Assembly: GCA_027482985.1 (NCBI GenBank)
Contig: JAIXVO010000438.1
Location: 1 to 6,911, forward strand
Reading direction: 5' to 3'
Length of the DNA stretch: 6,911 nt
Source of the DNA: Cyanobacteriota bacterium
GTDB taxonomy: Bacteria; Cyanobacteriota; Cyanobacteriia; Leptolyngbyales; Leptolyngbyaceae
A program made the position numbers and the translations under genes. Below, one piece after another: positions 1 to 4,731 of this stretch. A model generated the notes under the pieces. The model was not told the origin of the DNA. It saw only the letters and a program-made list of their open reading frames with translations, and made no database searches. Each line of letters starts with the position of its first letter. The stretch's first letter is position 1.

Positions 1-2
1 GG

Positions 3-80
3 CGCATCAGCGGTACGCAACTCTGGAAAGAACTAAAACTCCAGAGTCAGCTAGGCGTGACTCGCGGCACGAATAAATAA
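3..80 (+). CDS. Possible C-terminal tail of a plus-strand gene cut by the window edge
   Basis: Reading from base 3 the plus strand is open for 25 codons (starting RISGTQLWKELK, ending GTNK) and stops at TAA 78-80. The residue mix is protein-like, and it would converge on the minus-strand gene ending at 164. With only 25 residues no family can be recognised. A second plus-strand frame is open almost as far, to a TAA at 74-76, so coding in this frame is a guess. Bases 81-163 show nothing else I can support. Confidence 0.2.
   Translation, partial: RISGTQLWKELKLQSQLGVTRGTNK
20..47. repeat. Short inverted repeat (8-bp stem, 12-nt loop)
   Basis: ACTCTGGA at 20-27 pairs perfectly with TCCAGAGT at 40-47. 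No T-run follows on either strand, so it is not a canonical intrinsic terminator, although its place downstream of the minus-strand gene run would suit a 3' end structure. It overlaps the possible C-terminal coding tail at 3-80. Confidence 0.3.
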
Positions 81-163
81 ACGGGCGATCACCTGCCTCA
101 GCGATTGGTGCACCTCTCCTGTTTGATTCTCGGTATCCACCGCTCCAACGTTGTCCGCTGGGG

Positions 164-502
164 TTAATCCTCGTCGCGAGCGGGGAAGGCTTCTTCCAGG
201 ACAGCCAGCATCTTTTTATTTTCAATCAGCCACTCGCGACTGATGGGGGTCAGTTGTTCCCACAACATGACCGGAGAGACATTGGGGGACGCGTATAAAT
301 AGCGTTGACCCAATTGCAGTAAGTCCGAGTAAACCGCTGAGGTAATGCCGAAGGATTCCCAATCCACCTTGACCGATCGCCCGGATAAACCGCAGGAGGG
401 GTCGGCAATGATTTGGGCAATGCGAATTAAATCGGCAAAGTGTTGTTGCTTGAGTCCGGTGACTTGCAGCAGGGAGGCGAGGTCATGAAGTCCGTGAGGC
501 AT
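164..502 (-). CDS. Hypothetical protein, 112 aa, last gene of the minus-strand run
   Basis: I do not recognise this family. The ORF runs from ATG (CAT at 500-502) to TAA (164-166). The product appears soluble and mostly helical, with no signal peptide or membrane segment. It starts MPHGLHDLASLLQ, has a central Cys-containing stretch (around IADPSCGLSGRS, residues 33-44), a Trp/Tyr-rich middle, and an acidic C-terminus ending ARDED. No Shine-Dalgarno sequence precedes the ATG; the upstream stretch is C-rich on the coding strand, so the start is uncertain. It lies 105 bp downstream of the TPR-module ORF, the largest gap in the run, and that gap contains an 8-bp hairpin. It may share the upstream transcript or be expressed separately. 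I propose no function. Confidence 0.65.
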   Translation of the reverse strand: MPHGLHDLASLLQVTGLKQQHFADLIRIAQIIADPSCGLSGRSVKVDWESFGITSAVYSDLLQLGQRYLYASPNVSPVMLWEQLTPISREWLIENKKMLAVLEEAFPARDED

Positions 503-544
503 GGCTGTGTGGGGGGGAGGGAGTAAGTGTTGATTTGATGGAAT

Positions 545-581
545 GCCCTGTGCTCATTTGTACGGTCATGAATCACAGGGC
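545..581. repeat. Inverted repeat between the last two genes of the minus-strand run
   Basis: GCCCTGTG (545-552) pairs perfectly with CACAGGGC (574-581) around a 21-nt loop. It is in the 105-bp gap between the ORFs at 608-856 and 164-502. Read on the minus strand it is not followed by a T-run, so an RNA processing or stability element is as likely as a terminator; a dimeric protein-binding site is also possible. Confidence 0.4.
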
Positions 582-607
582 GAATTCAGTTCGGTTGTGA
601 GGCGGTT

Positions 608-856
608 TTAGGTGGGAGACAGTTTTGGATAGAGACCGAGTTGGATGGCGAGTTCTCGCGCTACATGGATGAGACATTCTGCCCCGCCTGAGTTGCCTTC
701 GTGAGCCAGCATGGTGGCTACTTGTACCATGAGTTGAATCAGTCCAGCATCCAGCAAATCGGGTTGTGCGTCTAACACTTCAGGTTCTTGTCCGGAGGGA
801 CATCTCAACAGTTGATCAATCAAATCCAGATATTGGGATTGGCGTGGGTCTGTCAT
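608..856 (-). CDS. Stand-alone N-terminal module of cyanobacterial TPR/CHAT-type proteins, 82 aa
   Basis: The product starts MTDPRQSQYLDLIDQLL, followed by CPSGQEPEVLDA and DAGLIQLMVQVATMLAHEG, and ends with HVARELAIQLGLYP. From memory, this helical block is the usual N-terminus of large cyanobacterial proteins with TPR arrays and often a C-terminal CHAT (caspase-like) domain. Here the frame ends at TAA (608-610) with no TPR array or CHAT domain after it, and the 105 bp downstream do not continue the domain in this frame. It is therefore either a natural single-module adaptor or the remnant of a larger gene. I start it at ATG 856, where family similarity begins. An in-frame ATG at 913 would add 19 atypical residues and overlap the preceding gene. 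The gap to the ArsC-like gene upstream is 35 bp, and no clear ribosome site is visible. Confidence 0.75.
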   Translation of the reverse strand: MTDPRQSQYLDLIDQLLRCPSGQEPEVLDAQPDLLDAGLIQLMVQVATMLAHEGNSGGAECLIHVARELAIQLGLYPKLSPT

Positions 857-891
857 GGTGTTTACGGGGTGGGTTGAGTGAGTAGCGAGCA

Positions 892-1323
892 TTAGCCATG
901 GGTGCGCGGACAAGTTTGCAAATCCTGATGCGCCAACTGTGACGACATCGGCGTGGCGCGATCGCCGTTGGGGCTTAACCCAATCCAGCGATCGATTACG
1001 TCGGTGTCAAAGCCCACTTCGCAGCGGGTTTCGACTTGCATTAAAGGCCGACGAATCAGGAGCGGATTTTGCACCATCAGTTGCAGGGCGGTGGTGCGAT
1101 CCAATTGGTCTGGCATGATGTCACCCGATTTGATCAGGGGGGCGGACGCATTAAACCATTCTGCGACCGGACGCTGCCCAAAAAACTGTTGCAGGCGTTC
1201 CGGATTCCAGGCTTCGGTCAGCAGGTTATAGGCAATCACTTCATGCCCTGCCGCTGCCAGCAATACTTTTTGCCGGGTGTTATTGATACAACCTGGTTTT
1301 TCGTAGAAGTGAATGGTGGACAT
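892..1323 (-). CDS. ArsC/Spx-family thioredoxin-fold protein, nitrogenase-associated type, 143 aa
   Basis: The N-terminus STIHFYEKPGCINNTRQKVLL is the opening strand, Cys loop and helix of the ArsC/Spx/MgsR family. Cys12 is in the arsenate-reductase position, and Asn15 replaces the second Cys of the Spx CxxC. NPLLIRRPLM (residues 86-95) is the conserved second family motif. The combination FYEKPGC...NN matches the subfamily annotated 'nitrogenase-associated protein', whose biochemistry is unsettled; arsenate reduction is not implied. The start is ATG 1323 because GGAG lies 4 bases upstream (CTCC at 1328-1331) and homology begins there; the same frame extends further upstream but without family similarity. 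The last ~25 residues look non-conserved. It follows the cupin gene by 19 bp, indicating co-transcription. Confidence 0.85.
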   Translation of the reverse strand: MSTIHFYEKPGCINNTRQKVLLAAAGHEVIAYNLLTEAWNPERLQQFFGQRPVAEWFNASAPLIKSGDIMPDQLDRTTALQLMVQNPLLIRRPLMQVETRCEVGFDTDVIDRWIGLSPNGDRATPMSSQLAHQDLQTCPRTHG

Positions 1324-1342
1324 GGCACTCCAGGATGACAGC

Positions 1343-1951
1343 TTAGAAATTCTTGGCAGTATGCGCGATCGCATCATATTCAAATCGACGGGAGTGGTAA
1401 GTTTCGCCGTAGATACTGAAGCTAAAGGTGGGTTCATCGCCCACTGCTTTTACACTATGGATGGCATCACTGGTGAAACTGATGATGTCACCCGGTAGCA
1501 AAATCATGTCGCCTACGGGTTCGACTCGATTCGGAAACTTGGCATCAGGGACGCGCCGCCAACTGGTATTACTTTCTTCCCCTTGTAGAATGGCGACAAT
1601 CCCCCAGTTGCCGTGATTGTGAATGGTGGAAACGGTGCCGGGTTTGGCGATCGCGGTTTGCACCGTGAGCGGGTAGCCAATCTCGTCATACAACATCATG
1701 GCGGGAATGCCCGTATCTGCCAGTTCCGGTTTTTGGGTGTGAATCCAGTAGGAATTGGTGACTAAGCGCCGCACGACTAAGCGCAACGCCGCCAGACATT
1801 CAATCTCGTCATAGTCGTAATTCAAGACATCTTCTACCTCGGTCAGAAAGCGGTGAAAGTGGTAAGGAGTACGCAGCAAATCCCATTCCTTTGCCGGTTT
1901 GCAGACTTGCCAACTACCATCGCCAGTCACTAAAAAATCCCGATTTTTCAT
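1343..1951 (-). CDS. Cupin protein, cysteine-dioxygenase-like metal enzyme, 202 aa
   Basis: This is a single-domain cupin. Motif 1 is IHNHGNWGIVAILQGEE, with His111 and His113 as likely metal ligands. Motif 2 is DAIHSVKAVGDEP, with His165 as the third ligand, followed by FSFSIYGE. The three-His arrangement, the TIHNHG...LQGE wording and the IHSV...EP...YG block resemble the cysteine dioxygenase / 3-mercaptopropionate dioxygenase superfamily (iron enzymes that oxidise thiols to sulfinates). The substrate cannot be read from the sequence, and a related 'predicted double-stranded beta-helix metal enzyme' is as likely as a true CDO. I start at ATG 1951, which overlaps the upstream gene's stop as TGATG, with GAGGA upstream as ribosome site. 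A GTG directly before it is the alternative. Coupling to the TPR-like gene implies a shared operon. Confidence 0.82.
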   Translation of the reverse strand: MKNRDFLVTGDGSWQVCKPAKEWDLLRTPYHFHRFLTEVEDVLNYDYDEIECLAALRLVVRRLVTNSYWIHTQKPELADTGIPAMMLYDEIGYPLTVQTAIAKPGTVSTIHNHGNWGIVAILQGEESNTSWRRVPDAKFPNRVEPVGDMILLPGDIISFTSDAIHSVKAVGDEPTFSFSIYGETYHSRRFEYDAIAHTAKNF

Positions 1952-2469
1952 CACTCGTCCTCATCATCAGGATGTTCTAAAATATCTCGCACCACATTGC
2001 CCCCAAACTCATTACGTCGTTCCAACTCACTCACTCGCAGGGCAATTTCTTTCGCCGTTTCCACCTCACCCAGGCGGGCTTGAATCAATCCAGAGGCAGC
2101 ATAGGCATTGATGTAAAGTCGAATCTCAGGATCATCCCGGCGATCGCTCAAGATGGGTTTCAATTGCGTCCAGTCATCGGGTAAAGCTTCGGTTTGGCGC
2201 ACTAAAGTCAGCACCCGATTCGCAACTTGCAGCGCCAGTGGGTTGTTATGCGTGTAAAAGAAATAGCGGTAGGCAGACACCAGGACATCGGGGTGATCGC
2301 CTGCCAGTGCCAGGGCTTGTTGCATATACCCGTCGGCCAATTGGGGCTGATCCCACAGGGCAGATGCCTGAATCAACAACTGTTTCACGGCATCGGGAAC
2401 GGTGTACCAGGACAACCCATCGCTGTCTGGTTGAGCCAAAGTTGGGGGTGCAGAAAGGGACGTGACCAT
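1951..2469 (-). CDS. TPR-like helical protein, 172 aa, first gene of the minus-strand run
   Basis: The product is soluble and helical. Residues ~45-90 show a TPR-like pattern (ADGYMQQALALAGDHPDV, then NPLALQVANRVLTLV), and a second helical pair lies around ~120-155 (RLYINAYAASGLIQARLG, then ETAKEIALRVSELE). The tail is acidic (HPDDEDE). Such folds usually bind partner proteins, so an adaptor role for the coupled cupin or ArsC-like product is possible but inferred. I prefer ATG 2469. The frame is open to a TTG at 2541 (196 aa), directly preceded by a stop, and neither start has an obvious ribosome site. A weak minus-strand -10 (TACAAT, 2560-2565) lies upstream without a good -35. The stop TGA overlaps the cupin ATG. 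Confidence 0.75.
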   Translation of the reverse strand: MVTSLSAPPTLAQPDSDGLSWYTVPDAVKQLLIQASALWDQPQLADGYMQQALALAGDHPDVLVSAYRYFFYTHNNPLALQVANRVLTLVRQTEALPDDWTQLKPILSDRRDDPEIRLYINAYAASGLIQARLGEVETAKEIALRVSELERRNEFGGNVVRDILEHPDDEDE

Positions 2470-2529
2470 GAGTGCATCGAGATAAGTGGAATGATTGGCT
2501 AGCAACGCCGCATTCGTCAGGAATGTCTG

Positions 2530-2676
2530 ATGTCTAGTCAATCACGCTGGCATATGCGGATTGTAGAAGATGGCACTGGTGAATTTATGGACTTGTTAAG
2601 GCTGTACTCAAACGCTGAAAGTATTGATAAAAAGGCTTTTCAGAAAATTAGTCAGGCACTAGGAGCAGTATTTTGA
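2530..2676 (+). CDS. Possible small ORF, 48 aa, unknown
   Basis: An ATG at 2530, preceded by AGGA at 2519-2522 (7-base spacer), opens 48 codons ending at TGA 2674-2676. The product begins MSSQSRWHMRIVEDG and ends KAFQKISQALGAVF; the C-terminal half reads like a real amphipathic helix (DLLRLYSNAESIDKK). Codons are more AT-rich than in neighbouring genes, so it could be a remnant of a larger imported gene: the frame is open upstream only to a stop at 2500-2502. It lies divergent to the TPR-like gene and overlaps that gene only if the distant TTG start is used. I do not recognise a family. Confidence 0.35.
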   Translation: MSSQSRWHMRIVEDGTGEFMDLLRLYSNAESIDKKAFQKISQALGAVF

Positions 2677-2683
2677 GGGAGAG

Positions 2684-2704
2684 GGCAGGAGGCAGGGGGC
2701 AGAG
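2684..2704. repeat. Short tandem heptamer repeat, 3 copies
   Basis: GGCAGGA, GGCAGGG and GGCAGAG follow each other at 2684-2690, 2691-2697 and 2698-2704, inside a G-rich tract that extends to about 2708. Degenerate heptamer tandem repeats of this kind (STRR) are known from filamentous cyanobacteria. The unit differs by one base from the reverse complement (GTCAGGA) of the heptamer at 4711-4731. Confidence 0.6.
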
Positions 2705-2735
2705 GGGAACAGCCCTTTTGCACATTGGGGATATA

Positions 2736-2885
2736 CGGGCGTTGCTGAATTCCGGGATGAAGCCACCCGATCCGCCCTCACCCTAACCCTCTCCCAAAAG
2801 GAGAGGGAACCAGAGTTTTAGCTCCCTTCTCCCTGGGGAGAAGGGCTGGGGATGAGGGCAATTCATGCCACCATTCAGCAACGCC
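2736..2885. mobile_element. MITE-like non-coding element with 24-bp inverted ends
   Basis: The left end GGCGTTGCTGAAT (2738-2750) is repeated inverted and exact at 2873-2885. The match extends to 24 bp (2738-2761 versus 2862-2885) with about 20 identities. The direct repeat GATATA lies just outside both ends (2730-2735 and 2886-2891), like a target duplication, though two extra bases (CG) separate it from the left inverted repeat. There is no transposase ORF. The ends resemble those of cyanobacterial insertion sequences, so mobilisation in trans by a related IS is likely but not shown. It fills the space between the minus-strand run and the Coq4 transcription unit. Confidence 0.65.
2774..2859. 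repeat. Nested palindrome inside the MITE-like element
   Basis: The outer arms GCCCTCA (2774-2780) and TGAGGGC (2853-2859) enclose two perfect hairpins: CCCTCTCC/GGAGAGGG (2787-2794 with 2800-2807) and CCCTTCTCCC/GGGAGAAGGG (2824-2833 with 2836-2845). The wording 'CCCTCACCCTAACCCTCTCCC' is familiar from dispersed repeats in many cyanobacterial genomes. As RNA it would fold into a two-armed cloverleaf and could stop or protect transcripts from either side. Confidence 0.7.
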
Positions 2886-2911
2886 GATATAAAAGTTCTG
2901 GGGTGGATTGT

Positions 2912-3112
2912 CTAGGTGAGCCAAAATTCTGGTTGCATCACATCCATTGCGATCGCGATTAAACTGGCGAAATCAATTTGTGCGAGTAAGCCCCAACAGC
3001 GCCAGCGATCGCGCGCCGTACCTTGCCTGATGAGTACCTGCCCACCCAGCACTAACAGCGGCAACCAGGGATAAGTGCGGCGGAATAACCGCCCAGTGAA
3101 TGCGTGTCTCAT
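2912..3112 (-). CDS. Possible small protein, 66 aa, coupled to the Coq4 gene
   Basis: ATG at 3112 overlaps the TGA stop of the Coq4-family gene as ATGA, the usual signature of translational coupling, and the frame stays open to TAG at 2912-2914. The product starts MRHAFTGRLFRR, has a hydrophobic stretch (YPWLPLLVLGGQVLI, residues ~13-27) and a second weakly hydrophobic stretch (IDFASLIAIAMDVM), with basic residues between. It could be a small membrane-associated protein. Two GCGATCGC octamers lie in the frame. No family is recognised and no strong ribosome site precedes it, so it could also be a chance reading frame. Confidence 0.4.
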   Translation of the reverse strand: MRHAFTGRLFRRTYPWLPLLVLGGQVLIRQGTARDRWRCWGLLAQIDFASLIAIAMDVMQPEFWLT

Positions 3113-3846
3113 GCGTCGCCGTCGGGTTGAATGTGCAATTCCTGCCGCCACACGGCAACGGGTTTCTCCCAGGCTGTCTCCCATTTTTGGGCAATCAAGG
3201 GTCGGGCAGTTTGTCCCATGTCCCAACCCTGGGCGATCGCGGTCAGCAGGGGTGATAGTGCTGCTGGTTTTAAGACGGTGGCACTAATCAAGGCATTGGC
3301 AATTAGCAGGCTGGAGAGGGGGAGCTGAAACTGCGCCAGGTAGAAGGCTTGCAAACCCATCTCGCCAATGTCGCTGGGATCAAAGCCCGTGATCACGTGC
3401 CAAATGTCGTGAGTTTGTTGCCAGCGGGATTCGACATAACTGATATCGGAGGTGATGGGAATCTCGGCCTGAATGGGGTCAAAGCCATTTTGGGTCAAAT
3501 TACTGGCATAAACATAACCCAGGGAATCGGGGGGCAATTGTCGGAGTTGATCGAGATCCGGGGCGGGGGGCAAGTATCGCTCCTCGATCAGAGCCGCGAT
3601 CGCTGGGTCGCGTTTCATCTGCATCACCGCTAGCTCAAAAGCGGGACTGTCTAACAAACTCAAACTCAATTCATCAATCGGAGCCAGATTGCCGCTGTCA
3701 TCAAACAAGAGTTGAATAAAGGCTGTCGTGCCGCGCACCCCTTGCAGCCAGCCTTTGACCGTAGACCAGACCGACGACTGAGGCCGCGATCGCCGCAGCG
3801 TGGAGACGGCCTGAGCAGGGTGAACTTGCGGGTTGAATCCGTGCAT
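3109..3846 (-). CDS. Coq4-family protein, 245 aa
   Basis: The diagnostic Coq4 metal motif HDxxH-x11-E is present exactly: His146-Asp147-Ile-Trp-His150, then Glu162 (THDIWHVITGFDPSDIGE). Flanking family features are also visible: an N-terminal segment ending FIQLLFDD, the LGYVYASNLTQNGFDP block before the motif, and a helical C-terminus with KPVAVWRQEL. Eukaryotic Coq4 acts on the ring of ubiquinone precursors. Cyanobacteria make plastoquinone rather than ubiquinone, so the substrate here is unknown. The start at ATG 3846 is supported by AGAGG a few bases upstream. The gene diverges from a TetR-family regulator, and a TGAAC-N3-GTTCA operator lies within its predicted promoter, so repression by that regulator is likely. 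A 66-aa ORF overlaps its stop. Confidence 0.9.
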   Translation of the reverse strand: MHGFNPQVHPAQAVSTLRRSRPQSSVWSTVKGWLQGVRGTTAFIQLLFDDSGNLAPIDELSLSLLDSPAFELAVMQMKRDPAIAALIEERYLPPAPDLDQLRQLPPDSLGYVYASNLTQNGFDPIQAEIPITSDISYVESRWQQTHDIWHVITGFDPSDIGEMGLQAFYLAQFQLPLSSLLIANALISATVLKPAALSPLLTAIAQGWDMGQTARPLIAQKWETAWEKPVAVWRQELHIQPDGDA

Positions 3847-3867
3847 GGATGACCTCTAACCAGTAGA

Positions 3868-3896
3868 ATAAAAGTGAACATCGTTCATGTTCTCAA
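3868..3896 (-). promoter_or_regulatory. Predicted promoter of the Coq4-family gene
   Basis: On the minus strand TTGAGA (3891-3896, 5 of 6 to the -35 consensus) and TTTTAT (3868-3873, 4 of 6 to -10) are separated by exactly 17 bases. The first inverted repeat (3875-3887) fills most of that spacer, so a bound repressor would exclude polymerase. The ATG is about 20 bases downstream of the -10. Confidence 0.5.
3875..3887. promoter_or_regulatory. TetR operator 1, TGAAC-N3-GTTCA
   Basis: TGAAC (3875-3879), ATC, GTTCA (3883-3887): a perfect inverted repeat. An overlapping second palindrome, GAACAT-N5-ATGTTC, covers 3876-3892. Together with the matching copy at 3901-3913 it forms a tandem operator between the divergent regulator and target genes, the standard layout for a TetR-family autoregulator. 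Confidence 0.75.
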
Positions 3897-3899
3897 TAT

Positions 3900-3914
3900 A
3901 TGAACAGTGTTCAT
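3900..3914. promoter_or_regulatory. TetR operator 2, ATGAAC-N3-GTTCAT
   Basis: ATGAAC (3900-3905), AGT, GTTCAT (3909-3914) is a perfect inverted repeat sharing the TGAAC-N3-GTTCA core of operator 1. The centres are 26 bp apart. It lies 23 bases upstream of the regulator's ATG and probably mediates autorepression; no convincing promoter for the regulator was found. Confidence 0.75.
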
Positions 3915-3937
3915 GTTTTGTCAAGGGCGGGATCACA

Positions 3938-4570
3938 ATGGCTGAAACGCTGGACCAAGCAACCTCCCTGCGGCGGCAACCCAAGCAAGCCCGCAGTCAG
4001 GAGCGAGTGCAACAAATTCTGGATGCCGCCGAGCAATTGTTCATTGAAGTGGGTTATGAGCAAACCACCACACGGGCAATCGCGACTCAAGCCCAAGTGC
4101 CCGTCGGCTCCCTATATCAATTTTTTCCCGACAAAGCCGCGCTCCTCAAAGCCCTAGCGCACCGCTACTTTGAGCAGGAATATCAGTTATTCGTCCAACT
4201 CCATGCCGAACTCGCCACCGTCCCGATTGCGGTTTACGTCGATCGCATGGTGGATGCCTTCGACCAATTCGCGATCGATCATCCCGGCTATCAAGCCGTG
4301 CTCTCACAGATGATCGATCTCATGACCGTCGCCGATGCCGCCACTTACAACGAATTCGATCCCCAAATCGGCCTCGAACTGGCCCAATTTCTCGCCCGTC
4401 GCAATCCCACCCTCGCCCCCGCCCAATGCGACCTGATCGCCACCGTCGCCCTCAAAACCGTGAACGAACTCCTGTGGCTCTCGCTAACGGGCGATCGCAC
4501 CTTTCGCCAACAGCTCATCGCCGAAACGAAAGTCCTCATGACTGCGTATTTGCAGACATACGGGGTGTAG
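3938..4570 (+). CDS. TetR/AcrR-family transcriptional repressor, 210 aa
   Basis: The N-terminal DNA-binding domain is typical: SQERVQQILDAAEQLFIEVGY (residues ~20-40), then the helix-turn-helix TTTRAIATQAQVPVGSLYQFFPDKAALL (~43-70). The remaining ~130 residues are a helical ligand-binding and dimerisation domain without recognisable ligand specificity. I start at ATG 3938 (MAETLDQ), which follows a G-rich stretch (AAGGGCGGGATCACA) and leaves both operators upstream. An in-frame ATG at 3887 would add 17 unlike residues and place the operators inside the gene. It is divergent from the Coq4-family gene with a 91-bp shared spacer, so it most likely controls that gene and itself. Confidence 0.93.
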   Translation: MAETLDQATSLRRQPKQARSQERVQQILDAAEQLFIEVGYEQTTTRAIATQAQVPVGSLYQFFPDKAALLKALAHRYFEQEYQLFVQLHAELATVPIAVYVDRMVDAFDQFAIDHPGYQAVLSQMIDLMTVADAATYNEFDPQIGLELAQFLARRNPTLAPAQCDLIATVALKTVNELLWLSLTGDRTFRQQLIAETKVLMTAYLQTYGV

Positions 4571-4590
4571 AGGGAGGGGAAGGAATGGGA

Positions 4591-4626
4591 GGGAGGTGAG
4601 GGAGGTGAGGGAGGTGAGGGAAGTAA
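4591..4626. repeat. 9-bp tandem repeat GGGAGGTGA, 3 exact copies plus 1 degenerate
   Basis: Exact units lie at 4591-4599, 4600-4608 and 4609-4617; GGGAAGTAA at 4618-4626 is a fourth copy with two changes. The repeat starts 20 bp after the TetR stop and is part of a purine-rich strand stretching to about 4672. Apparent coding here (repeating R-E-V) is a by-product of the repeat. Confidence 0.8.
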
Positions 4627-4710
4627 GGGCGTGGAAGGGGAGGGAAAGAAGGTGTGGGAATGGGAAGTTTAGCGCTTTACCAATGACCGCAACGCCCTTT
4701 CCCCTTTTTC

Positions 4711-4731
4711 TCCTGACTCCTGACTCCTGTC
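4711..4731. repeat. Short tandem heptamer repeat, 3 copies
   Basis: TCCTGAC, TCCTGAC and TCCTGTC occupy 4711-4717, 4718-4724 and 4725-4731, followed by a partial TCCTC. This is the cyanobacterial STRR type and nearly the reverse complement of the heptamer at 2684-2704. Confidence 0.65.

Noticed and set aside
20..47. Intrinsic terminator for the minus-strand run
   Set aside because: The stem is good, but no T-run follows on either strand, so it is listed only as an inverted repeat.
7..225. Minus-strand 72-aa reading frame
   Set aside because: It overlaps the end of the 112-aa gene in another frame, has a composition rich in Arg, Ser and Trp, and shows no family pattern.
892..1323. Arsenate reductase (arsC) call for the thioredoxin-fold gene
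   Set aside because: Only the general family motifs match. There is no arsenic gene nearby, and the EKPGCINN wording fits the nitrogenase-associated subfamily better.
2227..2502. Plus-strand frames of 91 and 75 aa opposite the TPR-like gene
   Set aside because: Antisense to a gene that is coupled to its downstream neighbour; composition not protein-like.
2470..2740. NtcA site (GTA-N8-TAC) upstream of the minus-strand run, sought because of the possible nitrogen link
   Set aside because: No match to GTA-N8-TAC was found by eye in this stretch; GTA-N8-CAC at 2563-2576 is not enough.
2684..2859. CRISPR array
   Set aside because: The repeats are adjacent heptamers or one palindrome, with no regular spacers and no cas genes.
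3349..3633. Plus-strand 94-aa frame opposite the Coq4-family gene
   Set aside because: It lies entirely antisense to the motif-bearing Coq4 frame, with no start signals and no recognisable features.
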